From positions 22,216 through 86,215 of the forward strand of contig NZ_JBIGIC010000018.1 in the NCBI RefSeq assembly GCF_043555985.1: a stretch of 64,000 nt of DNA, read 5' to 3'. Origin of the DNA: Pelomonas candidula. Lineage in GTDB: Bacteria > Pseudomonadota > Gammaproteobacteria > Burkholderiales > Burkholderiaceae_C. Both the position numbers and the translations under genes were made by a program. Below, one piece after another: positions 35,849 to 44,904 of the stretch (its first letter is position 1; each line of letters begins with the position of its first letter). The notes under the pieces are model-generated. The model saw only the letters and a program-made list of their open reading frames with translations, ran no database searches and was not told the origin of the DNA.

Positions 35849-36838
35849 ATGCAAACCAACTTGCTCAAACCCAAGTCCATCAACGTGGAGCCCCTGGGCG
35901 GTCATCGCGCCAAGGTCACGCTGGAGCCGTTCGAACGCGGCTACGGTCACACCCTGGGCAACGCCCTGCGCCGTGTGCTGCTCTCGTCGATGGTGGGGTA
36001 TGCGCCGACGGAAGTGACGATTGCTGGCGTGCTCCACGAGTACTCGGCCATCGACGGCGTGCAAGAGGACGTGGTTCACATCATGCTGAACCTCAAGGGC
36101 GTCGTCTTCCGCCTGCACAACCGTGAAGAAGTGACCCTGGTCCTGCGCAAGGAAGGCGAAGGCCCCGTCACCGCGGCCGACATCCAGACCCCGCACGACG
36201 TTGAGATCATCAACCCCGAGCACGTCATTGCCCACCTGTCGCAAGGCGGCAAGCTGGATATGCAGATCAAGGTTGAAAAGGGCCGTGGCTACGTGCCCGG
36301 CACGATGCGCCGCTTCGGCGACGAGCCGACCAAGAGCATCGGCCGCATCGTCCTCGACGCCTCGTTCTCGCCCGTCAAGCGCGTCAGCTACGCCGTCGAA
36401 AACGCCCGCGTCGAGCAGCGTACCGACCTGGACAAGCTGGTCATGGAAATCGAAACCAACGGCGCCATCTCGCCCGAGGAAGCGATCCGTGCTTCGGCCA
36501 AGATCCTGGTTGAGCAACTGGCCGTCTTCGCCCAGTTGCAAGGCACCGACCTGGTCGACGCCTTCGACCAGCCGGCCCAGCGCTCCAGCAGCTTCGACCC
36601 GATCCTGCTGCGCCCGGTCGACGAGCTCGAACTGACCGTGCGTTCGGCCAACTGCCTGAAGGCCGAAAACATCTACTACATCGGCGACCTGATCCAGCGC
36701 ACCGAGACCGAGCTGCTGAAGACCCCGAACCTGGGTCGCAAGTCGCTCAACGAAATCAAGGAAGTCCTCGCTTCGCGCGGTCTGACCTTGGGCGCGCGTC
36801 TCGAGAACTGGCCTCCCCAAGGTCTCGACAAGCGTTGA
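35849..36838 (+). CDS. rpoA: DNA-directed RNA polymerase subunit alpha
   Basis: Dimerises to nucleate RNA polymerase and reads UP elements. 329 aa (E. coli 329). The N-terminal domain contains LEPFERGYGHTLGNALRRVL. The C-terminal domain contains RSANCLKAENIYYIGDLIQR and NLGRKSLNEIKEVLASRGL. It lies between rpsD (139 nt gap) and rplQ. Confidence 0.99.
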   Translation: MQTNLLKPKSINVEPLGGHRAKVTLEPFERGYGHTLGNALRRVLLSSMVGYAPTEVTIAGVLHEYSAIDGVQEDVVHIMLNLKGVVFRLHNREEVTLVLRKEGEGPVTAADIQTPHDVEIINPEHVIAHLSQGGKLDMQIKVEKGRGYVPGTMRRFGDEPTKSIGRIVLDASFSPVKRVSYAVENARVEQRTDLDKLVMEIETNGAISPEEAIRASAKILVEQLAVFAQLQGTDLVDAFDQPAQRSSSFDPILLRPVDELELTVRSANCLKAENIYYIGDLIQRTETELLKTPNLGRKSLNEIKEVLASRGLTLGARLENWPPQGLDKR

Positions 36839-36933
36839 TTTTTAAGTGGGTGGCGCGCTGACCAACGCCACCCGGTGCACCCGCCAGTACCTGATCCGGC
36901 TGGCGGCATTAATGAAGTGAAAGGAAAAGCACC

Positions 36934-37323
36934 ATGCGTCACCGTAACGGCCTCCGCAAACTCAACCGTACCAGCGCCCACCGCGCTGCCATGCTGCGCA
37001 ACATGTGCGTTTCGCTGCTCGAGCACGAAGCCATCAAGACCACGGTCCCCAAGGCCAAGGAACTGCGTCGCGTCGTTGAGCCCCTGATCACGCTCGCCAA
37101 GGAACCCACGCTGGCCAACCGCCGCCTGGCTTTCGACCGCCTGCGTGACCGCGACATCGTCACCAAGCTGTTCAACGTGCTGGGCCCGCGCTTTGCGGCT
37201 CGTCCGGGCGGCTACACCCGCATCCTGAAGATGGGCTTCCGTGTCGGCGACAACGCGCCCATGGCCTTCGTCGAACTGGTGGACCGCGCCGAAGGCGAGA
37301 CCGCCGGCGAAGCCGTCGAATAA
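36934..37323 (+). CDS. rplQ: 50S ribosomal protein L17
   Basis: Exit-tunnel rim protein. 129 aa, MRHRNGLRKLNRTSAHRAAM, with LLEHEAIKTTVPKAKELRRV and GGYTRILKMGFRVGDNAPMA. Last gene of the alpha operon; a terminator follows 22 nt later. Confidence 0.98.
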   Translation: MRHRNGLRKLNRTSAHRAAMLRNMCVSLLEHEAIKTTVPKAKELRRVVEPLITLAKEPTLANRRLAFDRLRDRDIVTKLFNVLGPRFAARPGGYTRILKMGFRVGDNAPMAFVELVDRAEGETAGEAVE

Positions 37324-37344
37324 GTTCAGCTTTCGCTGATCTGC

Positions 37345-37370
37345 AAAGCCCGCCTCGTGCGGGCTTTTTT
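37345..37370 (+). terminator. Rho-independent terminator after rplQ
   Basis: AAAGCCCGC, loop CTCGT, GCGGGCTTTTTT: a perfect 9-bp stem with a T6 tail. It separates the plus-strand ribosomal locus from the convergent T6SS block. Confidence 0.9.
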
Positions 37371-37408
37371 GCGTCTGCGCCCGCGGCTGGGATGGCCGGA
37401 GCCTGAGG

Positions 37409-39346
37409 TCACTGCACGATGTCGAAGACCAGCTTCGCCGCGCCGTAGTCCTGGCTGCAGTCGCCGCCGCCAGCGCAGACGGCGCGGCCCAGGTAGGCGG
37501 GCTGGCGGCCGGCCTGCTCGCCCAGCATGGTGGCAGCTGTGGTGCCGACGGCGAGTTCGGTCAGGCCGCTGTCCACGCCGATCTTGAGCCCTGTCAGGTC
37601 GCGCGGCGTGGCGGACACGACGACGAACAGCTGCTCGGCGCCGGCAGGCGGGCTGACGTCCAGCGGCATAGCCGGGCCCGGCAACGTGAGGGTCTGGCCG
37701 GCCTTGATACGGTGCTGGGTCAGCACGGTGTTGGGCATCAGCTGGATCAAGGTGCCGTCAGGGCCCAGTGCGAGCACGTGGTAGTAGCCGTCGCGCTCGG
37801 AGCGCAGCGTGAACGCAAGCCGGTCGTGGCCGATGCGCAGCTGCGTCTTCTTGGCCGCGAGCTCCACCTTGAATCCGGCGCTCTGGCCGGCCAGGATGCG
37901 CTCGAAGTCTGTGTTCGGGTCGATGCTGGTGACGGCGGCGGGCGCGGGAGCTTGCACGGGCGCCGCCGCGACAGGCGTTTCGGCGACGCTGGCGGACGGT
38001 GCCGGCGGTGATGCGGTGATGGGGGGCGCTGTTTCTGGGGCGTTGCGCCTGGGCGGAGTCGACGTGAGCGACAGATACGCCACCACGCCCACGGCGACGA
38101 GCCCCAGCGCGCCGAGCCCGGCGTACAGCGGCGTACGCGACGACACCTTGGCAGGCTCGGCCAGCGGTGCCGGTGATGGCGTGGCGGCAGCACGGGGCGT
38201 CGACACCGTACCGGTCGGTGCTGGCGCGGCATTGCCAAAGCCCGCCAGAGGATCTGCCACCGGAGCGCCGGCGACCGGCGGGCGCACGGGCCGGATGATG
38301 GTCTTGTCGTCGTCCTGCCCGAAGTCGTCCGGCAGCGTTGCGTGGGCGGCGGGGGCGGGGCGGTCCAGCTCGGCGATCAGCTCCGCGATGCTCTGCGGGC
38401 GATCTTCGGGCTTCACCGACAGCGCGCGATCGATGGCGTGCAGGAAGCTGTCGCTGTACTGGCCAGCCACCAACTGGCGCAGCGGCTGGTAGGTGTCGCC
38501 CATCATGCGGCCCACCGACGGCGGCGGCGTGCGGCGCGTGATGGCGAAGTAGACGACGGCCGCCAGCGCGTAGATGTCGGTCCATGGGCCCTGCTTCATG
38601 TGCGGCACTTCGGCGTACTGCTCCAGCGGCGCGTAGCCGGGCTTGAGGATGACCGTGAGGGCCTGCGTCATGTCGCTGATGACGCGGCGCGCGGCGCCGA
38701 AGTCCAGCAGCAGCGGCCGCGTGTGCAGGCCGCCGAGCAGGATGATGTTGTCGGGCGCGATGTCGCGGTGGAAGCACTGCTCGCCGTGGATGACCTTGAG
38801 CGCCTCCGACAGCGGGCTCAAGAGGCCGCGCAGCCAGGCCTCGTCCGGCGGGCCGGGCAGGGCCTTCAGCGTGTCCTTCAGCGTCTGGCCCTCGTAGAAC
38901 GGCATGACCATGTAGGCCGTGCCGTTGGCCTCCCAGAAGCGGTAGACCTTGACCAGCGCCGGGTGGTCGAACTGGGCCAGCAGGCGGGCCTCGTTGATGA
39001 AGCTCTTCAGGCCGGCTTCGAAGGTGTCGCGATAGCGCTCGGCCTTGACGCTGACGCTGGTGCCGGCGCCGCGCGAGGCCAGCTGCGACGGCATGTATTC
39101 CTTCAGCGCGACCTTGCGTTGCAGCGAGTGGTCCAGCGCCAGGTAGACGATGCCGAAGCCGCCTTCGCCCAGCGTGCGCGTCAGCTCGAACTCGGCCAGC
39201 CGCGTGCCGACGGGCAGCGAGTTGCCGTCGCTCATCGCGGCGGCGCTGCTGGGCTGAGGCGTCGGTGCCGCGACCTGCTGCGTCTTGTTGAAGGGCGCTG
39301 GGCTGGGCTGGATCTGCGTCGGCAGATCATCGTCGTTGGCGGTCAT
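37409..39346 (-). CDS. T6SS-associated Ser/Thr protein kinase with C-terminal DUF4384-like domain
   Basis: 645 aa. The kinase domain is at about residues 52-325: Gly loop GEGGFGIV (60-67), ATP Lys in VALKEY (82), catalytic loop HRDIAPDN (193-200) and DFG (215-217). The usual catalytic-loop Lys (HRDxK) is Ala here, although HRD, the Asn and DFG are kept. A Pro/Ala linker holds KTIIRP (Thr349), then one membrane helix (about 407-427) and a periplasmic domain resembling DUF4384. Likely a PpkA-type kinase that phosphorylates T6SS proteins read by the FHA protein (48508-50139) and is opposed by the PP2C (47739-48497). Its ATG overlaps the tagF stop by 4 nt. It is the last gene of the tssK-tssL-tssM-tagF-kinase unit. 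Confidence 0.88.
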   Translation of the reverse strand: MTANDDDLPTQIQPSPAPFNKTQQVAAPTPQPSSAAAMSDGNSLPVGTRLAEFELTRTLGEGGFGIVYLALDHSLQRKVALKEYMPSQLASRGAGTSVSVKAERYRDTFEAGLKSFINEARLLAQFDHPALVKVYRFWEANGTAYMVMPFYEGQTLKDTLKALPGPPDEAWLRGLLSPLSEALKVIHGEQCFHRDIAPDNIILLGGLHTRPLLLDFGAARRVISDMTQALTVILKPGYAPLEQYAEVPHMKQGPWTDIYALAAVVYFAITRRTPPPSVGRMMGDTYQPLRQLVAGQYSDSFLHAIDRALSVKPEDRPQSIAELIAELDRPAPAAHATLPDDFGQDDDKTIIRPVRPPVAGAPVADPLAGFGNAAPAPTGTVSTPRAAATPSPAPLAEPAKVSSRTPLYAGLGALGLVAVGVVAYLSLTSTPPRRNAPETAPPITASPPAPSASVAETPVAAAPVQAPAPAAVTSIDPNTDFERILAGQSAGFKVELAAKKTQLRIGHDRLAFTLRSERDGYYHVLALGPDGTLIQLMPNTVLTQHRIKAGQTLTLPGPAMPLDVSPPAGAEQLFVVVSATPRDLTGLKIGVDSGLTELAVGTTAATMLGEQAGRQPAYLGRAVCAGGGDCSQDYGAAKLVFDIVQ

Positions 39347-40044
39347 GAGGCAGCGGTCGCGGCGCCGAACAGCAGCCGCATGTCGTCAGGGGAGGGCAGG
39401 CCGCGGGTGACCAGCAGGCGGGGCTCGCCCGACTGGCCATCGGCCCACCAGAAGGCGTGGCCGGCCGCCGCGTGGCGCCAGGCCTGCGACTGGCCGTCGG
39501 CGACCAGCGCGATGATCGCTTCGGCGCCGGCGGCCGAGTGGATGGTGAACGGCGCGCCGCCGGGCAGCAGCTCGGCCAGCGTGGCCGGCACGTCCCAGCC
39601 GGGGCGGGGGCACTGGGCCAGCTCGGCTTCGAGGCGGTCGACGGGCCAGTCGTCCTGCAGCGCGTCGGCAGCCAGGTCGTCGAGGTCGTGCAGCCAGCTC
39701 AGCAGCGTGCGCAGCTCGCCGTCGCCGTGCGGCGGTTCGACGAGCGGCGCGATCAGCGTCAGCGGGAAGTAGCGACCGATGCGGTCCACCGATGGCATCA
39801 GCACGCCGGCCCAGGCGCGGTCGCCGAATGGCGCGGGCAGCAGGCCCGGCATCAGCACGAAGCGCCAGGCCGGGCAGGCCAGGTAGTGCTGCAGCCAGTC
39901 GGCCGGCGAGCGCTGCTGCAGGCCGGCGAGGCCGGCGGCGAGCCAGCCGTCCCAGAACGCGACGAAGTCGGGCTCGAGCCGGCGCGAGGCGAAGTCGCCC
40001 AGGCTGGGCAGCTTGCCATGCCAGCCGGCGATGACGTCGCTCAC
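39343..40044 (-). CDS. tagF: T6SS-associated protein TagF (ImpM family)
   Basis: 233 aa. The start is GTG at 40044, inside the tssM stop context (ATGTGA), giving VSDVIAGWHGKLPSLGDFAS; the GKLPSLGDF-R segment with a following FWDGWL is the hallmark of TagF/ImpM. The frame is open 59 codons further upstream, inside tssM, which is not family sequence. In Pseudomonas TagF acts as a post-translational repressor in the threonine-phosphorylation pathway. Its stop overlaps the kinase ATG, so tssM-tagF-kinase are translationally chained. Confidence 0.88.
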   Translation of the reverse strand: MSDVIAGWHGKLPSLGDFASRRLEPDFVAFWDGWLAAGLAGLQQRSPADWLQHYLACPAWRFVLMPGLLPAPFGDRAWAGVLMPSVDRIGRYFPLTLIAPLVEPPHGDGELRTLLSWLHDLDDLAADALQDDWPVDRLEAELAQCPRPGWDVPATLAELLPGGAPFTIHSAAGAEAIIALVADGQSQAWRHAAAGHAFWWADGQSGEPRLLVTRGLPSPDDMRLLFGAATAAS

Positions 40045-43000
40045 ATCGCCCCCGGGCAGCGGAACTGCGAGATCTCGCGCAGCCGGAACGGGTTGAACAC
40101 GCTGGCAGCCGTCACGTCCAGGCGGGCCTTGCGGCCTTCCAGGTTCAGCAGCACGCTGAACTTCTCGGGCTGGGCGCCAGGCTGCACCTCGAAGCGCTCG
40201 AACAGCCGGAACAGCGCCCACGGGCCTTCGAACATCAGCGGCGTGGCCAGTGCCGGCGTCGTGTTGACCTTGATCTGCGAGGCCACGCGTGTGCTGGGCC
40301 AGGTGATGGTCTGCGCCGTGCCGCCGGGCGTGAAGACCAGGTGCTGGCCGTCGATGTCCAGGCTCAGCTCCTTCAGCCCGTCGGCGAGCTCGCCGGCGCG
40401 GATATCGACGCGGAAGCCCGGTGCCTTGCCGCCGCCTCGGAAGAACACCTCGCGGATGCGCGCGGCGCGCTGGAACTCGGCCAGCGCGGCAGGCGCTGGC
40501 GGGCGTGTGCCGTCGGGCAGCGGCTTGTACGTCCAGGTGGCCGTGCCGGTGTCGACCAGCGGCTGCAGGCGGCGCTGGAAGAAGTCGTCCAGCATGCCGC
40601 CGTTGCCGAACAGCTGGCCGAAGTCCTCGGGCAGCACGTCGGCACGCGAGTTGGCCGCGAACGGGTAGCGGTTGGCGATGGCGCGCTGGCAGAACTCGGT
40701 GACCGGCCGCAGATCGGCCGTCAGCAGGTCACGCTCGGCACTGCGGCCCTGACGGTCTCCCGCGTCGGCCAGCGTCTCCAGCACGCCGCGGATCATGTCC
40801 GGCTGCTGGCCGGCCGCGGCCTTCAGCTTGGCGCCGCCGCCACCGCCGGCGGGCGGCGGGGCCTTGCTCTTTTGCGCGGCGTCGATGGCCACGAGTTGCA
40901 GGTTCAGCTCCTCGAAGAGCTTGCGCGTGTCGTCGATGGGCGCCGGGTTGCCGGTGACGAGGCGCCGGTAGTTGGCGAAGTGGTCGTCGACCATCTGCTC
41001 CACCGCGACACCGCCACCGGCCGCCGGGGCGGCACCGCCGTCGGACAGCGCGGCCGCGTCGGCCTTGGCCTGCTTGACCTTGTCGCTCAGCGCCGCTGCG
41101 GCGCCGGCGAGACCACTGGGCGCTGCGGCCGGCGGCGGCACCAGCGTCGTTTCCTCGGCGATGCGGCGCGTCAGCTTGGTCAGCGGCGAGTCGGGCGAGG
41201 CCAGCAGGCGCGAGGCCTCGATGCTGCCGGCCAGGCCGCCCAGCTGCACCAGCTTCACGTCGGCCAGGTACTTGTCCCAGACCTTGATGTACTCCTCCAG
41301 GAACAGCCGGCGCACGCGGTTGTTGAGCTGGTCGCCCAGCAGCGCGTCCTTCTGGCGCTGCGGGTCGGCCGGTACGCCCAGCACCCAGCTCTCCTCGGCC
41401 GCGAGCTTGCTGGCCACCAGCGCCAGCGACGACTGGAAGCTGCGGCGGTAGCCGTCGCGCGTGTACAGGCCCGGGATGCCGCGCGTCAGCGGCTCGCCGC
41501 TGGCCCGCGTGAAGACCTTGGCCGCGTCCGGCCCGGCGGCCGAGGCCACCGAGAACTCCGGCGCGTCGCTGCCGCGGCTCTGGCGCTTCAGGCGGCTGAA
41601 CACGCGGTACTCCAGCGGGTAGGCCACCAGCATCTCGCGCACGCTGCTCACCAGGGTCTGGTCCATCGGTGCGATGGCGGGCGGCGCACCCAGCGCGAGC
41701 AGCGCGTCGAGGTGGGCGTCCAGTTGCTGGCGCTGCTCGGCGGTCAGGCTGCGGGCGTACTGCTGGTCCCAGTCGCTGCCGATCCATGCGCGCAGGCTGT
41801 CCGCGTCGAAGTGGTTCGGCGAGTACAGCATCAGGTAGGACTTGAGCGCCTCGTACGCGTTCTCGAGGTTGTCCTTGCTGGCGGCGCGCAGCCGTTCCTG
41901 CAGCCGCGCGGCGATGCGTGGCGCGAGCGCATGCGGCAGCGCGCGCTCGTAGCCCAGGCGGGCGCCGGCGTCGAGCTTGTTGCCCTGGTAGAGCCCGAGC
42001 GTGGACAGCACGGGCGGCTGCTCGACGGGGAAGTCCGCCGGCACGGCCGCGTTGCGGGCCGCGGTCAGCGCATTCAGCGCCACCGACACGTCGCCCTGCG
42101 GCGCCGGCGGCACGGCGGCCAGTTCTTGCTGCACCTTGGGCAGACCGGCAGCGACCTCTTCGGCGTAGCTGCCGTTGCGCGTGTAGCTGACGGCCCAGCC
42201 CACCAGCAGCGCCACCGACAGCGTCGCCAGCCCGGCCACGCCGGACCAGTACAGCACGCGGCGGCGGCGCTCGGCACCGGCGTTCCAGACGCCCAGGCCG
42301 CGCTCGGCGAAGACCAGCTCGTGCAGCAGCTGCGACAGGAAGAAGCTGCGGCCCTGGCCGGCCAGGCTGGCCGACGCGCGGCGTGTCAGGCCGAAGCTGC
42401 GGCCCAACGCGCCCATGACGCGGTCGATGGGCGTGCCTTCCTGCGTGCCGCTGGTGAAGTAGACGCCGCGCACGGGCGGCGTGGCCTGCAGGCTGCCGCC
42501 GGATGCGAACACGGTGGCGAGAAACTCCCGCAGCGGCCCGCGCAGCGCGGCGAACTCCTGGTGGAAGCCGAAGGCCGCAGCGCGGCGCTGCGGGTCGCGC
42601 GTGGCCAGCATGCGCTCTGGCATGCGTTCGCCCAGGCGCTGCTCCAGGCCGGCGTAGCCGCTGTCGAAGGCGGCGGTCACGTCGGCCGCCGCGCCGTCCT
42701 GCCAGGGCAGCGTGAAGCCCCAGACCTGGTCGCGCTCCTCCTTGGGCAGGTCGGCGAAGTTCTCGTTGAAGCCGGCGATCAGGTCGACCTTGGTCACCAG
42801 CACGTAGACCGGCGCGCGCACGCCCAGCTTGGTCTGCAGCTCGTGCAGGCGCTCGCGCAGCTTGGCGGCGTGCTGCGCGCGCTCGGGCGCGCCCTGCTGC
42901 AGCAGGTCCTGAACGTTGACCGTCAGCATCACGCCGTTGATGGGCTGGCGCGGGCGGGTCTTCTTCAGCAGGCCGAGGAAGCTGTCCCAGGCCTGCGCGT

Positions 43001-43580
43001 CGACCTTCTCGTCGGACTCCTGCAGCGTGTAGCGGCCGGCGGTGTCGATGAGCACGGCCTCGCGGGTGAACCACCAGTCGCAGTTGCGCGTGCCGCCGAC
43101 GCCGCGCAGCTCGGCGCCCGACTTGCCGTCGCCGAGCAGGAACTGAAGGCCGGCGTTCATCAGTGCCGTCGTCTTGCCCGAGCCCGGCGCGCCGATGAAC
43201 ATGTACCAGGGCAGCTCGTACAGGTAGGCGCCCGGCTGCAGCAGCGAGCGGCCGGACGCGCCCTTGAGCCGTGTCATCGCCTCGGCGAAGCGCTCGGCCA
43301 GCACCTGGGCCTCGCGGTCACCGGCGGTCGCGCCACCGCTCATGCCCTGGATCAGCGCAGCATTCGTGCGCTTGCGCCGCCAGGCCTTCCAGATGAGGCG
43401 CCCGATCCAGCCCGCCCACAGCAGTGCCAGGATCAGCACGCGCACCCAGGTCGGGTCGAGCGGTCGGCGGTCGCCGATGCCGATCAGCGGCCCCACCCAC
43501 CAGATGACGGCCGACAGCACCAGCACGGCCAACGTGCCCAGCACGACGGGGCTGAGCAGCTTGGAAAGGAATCGGTTCAT
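40041..43580 (-). CDS. tssM: T6SS membrane-complex protein TssM (IcmF)
   Basis: Inner-membrane protein of the T6SS trans-envelope complex. 1,179 aa, the normal size. Two N-terminal membrane helices (about residues 11-30 and 46-64), then a cytoplasmic NTPase-like domain with Walker A GAPGSGKTT (130-138) and DTAGRY (179-184), a third helix near residue 450 (VAGLATLSVALLVGWAVSY), and a long periplasmic part containing an Ala/Gly-rich linker. The C-terminal domain (FRVDIRAGELADGLKELSLD, PWALFRLFERFEV) matches the IcmF C-terminal family. Four nt separate it from tssL. No TssJ lipoprotein gene, its usual outer-membrane partner, is nearby. Confidence 0.95.
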   Translation of the reverse strand: MNRFLSKLLSPVVLGTLAVLVLSAVIWWVGPLIGIGDRRPLDPTWVRVLILALLWAGWIGRLIWKAWRRKRTNAALIQGMSGGATAGDREAQVLAERFAEAMTRLKGASGRSLLQPGAYLYELPWYMFIGAPGSGKTTALMNAGLQFLLGDGKSGAELRGVGGTRNCDWWFTREAVLIDTAGRYTLQESDEKVDAQAWDSFLGLLKKTRPRQPINGVMLTVNVQDLLQQGAPERAQHAAKLRERLHELQTKLGVRAPVYVLVTKVDLIAGFNENFADLPKEERDQVWGFTLPWQDGAAADVTAAFDSGYAGLEQRLGERMPERMLATRDPQRRAAAFGFHQEFAALRGPLREFLATVFASGGSLQATPPVRGVYFTSGTQEGTPIDRVMGALGRSFGLTRRASASLAGQGRSFFLSQLLHELVFAERGLGVWNAGAERRRRVLYWSGVAGLATLSVALLVGWAVSYTRNGSYAEEVAAGLPKVQQELAAVPPAPQGDVSVALNALTAARNAAVPADFPVEQPPVLSTLGLYQGNKLDAGARLGYERALPHALAPRIAARLQERLRAASKDNLENAYEALKSYLMLYSPNHFDADSLRAWIGSDWDQQYARSLTAEQRQQLDAHLDALLALGAPPAIAPMDQTLVSSVREMLVAYPLEYRVFSRLKRQSRGSDAPEFSVASAAGPDAAKVFTRASGEPLTRGIPGLYTRDGYRRSFQSSLALVASKLAAEESWVLGVPADPQRQKDALLGDQLNNRVRRLFLEEYIKVWDKYLADVKLVQLGGLAGSIEASRLLASPDSPLTKLTRRIAEETTLVPPPAAAPSGLAGAAAALSDKVKQAKADAAALSDGGAAPAAGGGVAVEQMVDDHFANYRRLVTGNPAPIDDTRKLFEELNLQLVAIDAAQKSKAPPPAGGGGGAKLKAAAGQQPDMIRGVLETLADAGDRQGRSAERDLLTADLRPVTEFCQRAIANRYPFAANSRADVLPEDFGQLFGNGGMLDDFFQRRLQPLVDTGTATWTYKPLPDGTRPPAPAALAEFQRAARIREVFFRGGGKAPGFRVDIRAGELADGLKELSLDIDGQHLVFTPGGTAQTITWPSTRVASQIKVNTTPALATPLMFEGPWALFRLFERFEVQPGAQPEKFSVLLNLEGRKARLDVTAASVFNPFRLREISQFRCPGAM

Positions 43581-43584
43581 GGCT

Positions 43585-44886
43585 TCAGTTGCCTTGGACG
43601 GTCAACGTGATCTCGACACGGCGGTTGCGCGCGCGTCCCGCGGGGGTGCTGTTGTCGGCGACCGGGCGGCTGTCTGCGACGCCCTCGGCGCGGATGCGCT
43701 GGCCGCCCAGCGTCGGCAGCAGCAGCTGGCGCACCGCCTCGGCACGTTCGCGCGACAGGTCGAAGTTGGACGGGAAGCGCAGCGAGCGGATGGGCTGGTT
43801 GTCGGTGTGGCCGGTCACGGTGACCTGGCCCGGCAACTGCACCAGCGCCGCGGCGATCTCGGCCAGCAGCGGCTTCACGCCGCTGGCGACCTCGGCACTG
43901 CCGGGCTCGAAGAAGCCGTCACCGGCGATGGTGACGATGGACTTGTCGGCCAGGTCCTGCACCTGCAGCGCGCCGCGCGCGATGGCCGTCTGCAGCAGCG
44001 TCGCCAGGCGCGGTGCTGCTGCGGGCGGTGGTGGGGGCGGTGCCAGCGTCGCAGCGCGCACGTCCATGGACTGCAGCGTGTCAAACGTGGCGTCGGTGCG
44101 CGCATGCAGCGACAGCCGCAGTGCGATGAACACCAGCAGCAGCAGGCCGGCCGTCAGCGCGGCCAGCACCCACAGCGGCAGGCCATCGGAGAGCTTGTGC
44201 GGCCGCAGCGCGACACCCCGCCACTGCGGTGACAGCTCGCGCAGCGGCGGCCCGGCCTGCTCGCGCAACAGGCTGGCGAGGCGTTCGTTGACGCTGTCCA
44301 GCTGGGCCTTGCCGTTGTCGAGCACGCGGTAGCGGCCCTCGAAGCCCAGTGCCAGCACGACCTGCAGCAACTCCAGCAGCGGGCGCTGGCCGGCGACGTT
44401 CTCGGCCAGCTTGCCGAGCAGCTGGAACACCTTCTCGCCGCCCCAGCTCTCGTTGTGGAAGTGCACCAGCAGGCTCTGGCTGGACCACGCACCCGATCCG
44501 CCCCACGGCGTGCTGGACGCGCACTCGTCGATGAAGCTGCACAGGATGTAGCGCGCCGCGACGACATGCTCGGCCGGCAACCCCTTGGCCTGCGCCTGGC
44601 GCTCGAAGCGCTTGACCGACTCGATCAGCGCCGCACGCAGGCCGGTCGGGTTGGGGTGCTGCGGCATGGCGCGCAACTGGCTCGCCGTCGACAGCAGCGG
44701 CGCGGCCAGTTGCAGCAGCGGGTTCAGACCTTGCGGCAGTGGCAGGTCATCGGGCAGCGCAGCAGCGGCCGGCGCCGTCGACGCGGGGCCTTGCACCTGC
44801 GTCGTCGTCGGTGCGGCACGGCCGGCGCCGGGCTTGATGATGGTGCGTTCCTGCTCGAAGGCCGAGAAGGGATCGTTCTCGTTCAT
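43585..44886 (-). CDS. tssL: T6SS protein TssL (DotU family) with C-terminal OmpA domain
   Basis: 433 aa. The DotU domain is at about residues 48-235 with the family signature FIDECASSTPWGG; a membrane helix lies at about 238-258, then a Pro-rich linker and a peptidoglycan-binding OmpA domain (315-430) with VTGHTDNQPI and RARNRRVEI. This is the extended TssL form that carries its own peptidoglycan anchor. The N-terminus has ERTIIKPGAG (Thr15). In Agrobacterium, PpkA phosphorylates an N-terminal TssL threonine that then binds the Fha protein, so Thr15 is a candidate site (inference). It lies 18 nt after tssK. Confidence 0.94.
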   Translation of the reverse strand: MNENDPFSAFEQERTIIKPGAGRAAPTTTQVQGPASTAPAAAALPDDLPLPQGLNPLLQLAAPLLSTASQLRAMPQHPNPTGLRAALIESVKRFERQAQAKGLPAEHVVAARYILCSFIDECASSTPWGGSGAWSSQSLLVHFHNESWGGEKVFQLLGKLAENVAGQRPLLELLQVVLALGFEGRYRVLDNGKAQLDSVNERLASLLREQAGPPLRELSPQWRGVALRPHKLSDGLPLWVLAALTAGLLLLVFIALRLSLHARTDATFDTLQSMDVRAATLAPPPPPPAAAPRLATLLQTAIARGALQVQDLADKSIVTIAGDGFFEPGSAEVASGVKPLLAEIAAALVQLPGQVTVTGHTDNQPIRSLRFPSNFDLSRERAEAVRQLLLPTLGGQRIRAEGVADSRPVADNSTPAGRARNRRVEITLTVQGN

Positions 44887-44904
44887 GGACCTGGCCTCTC
44901 AGAG

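Noticed and set aside
40341..43610. 1,089-codon plus-strand open frame opposite tssM
   Set aside because: Shadow of the well-supported IcmF gene; low-complexity Ala/Val/Gln/Arg composition.
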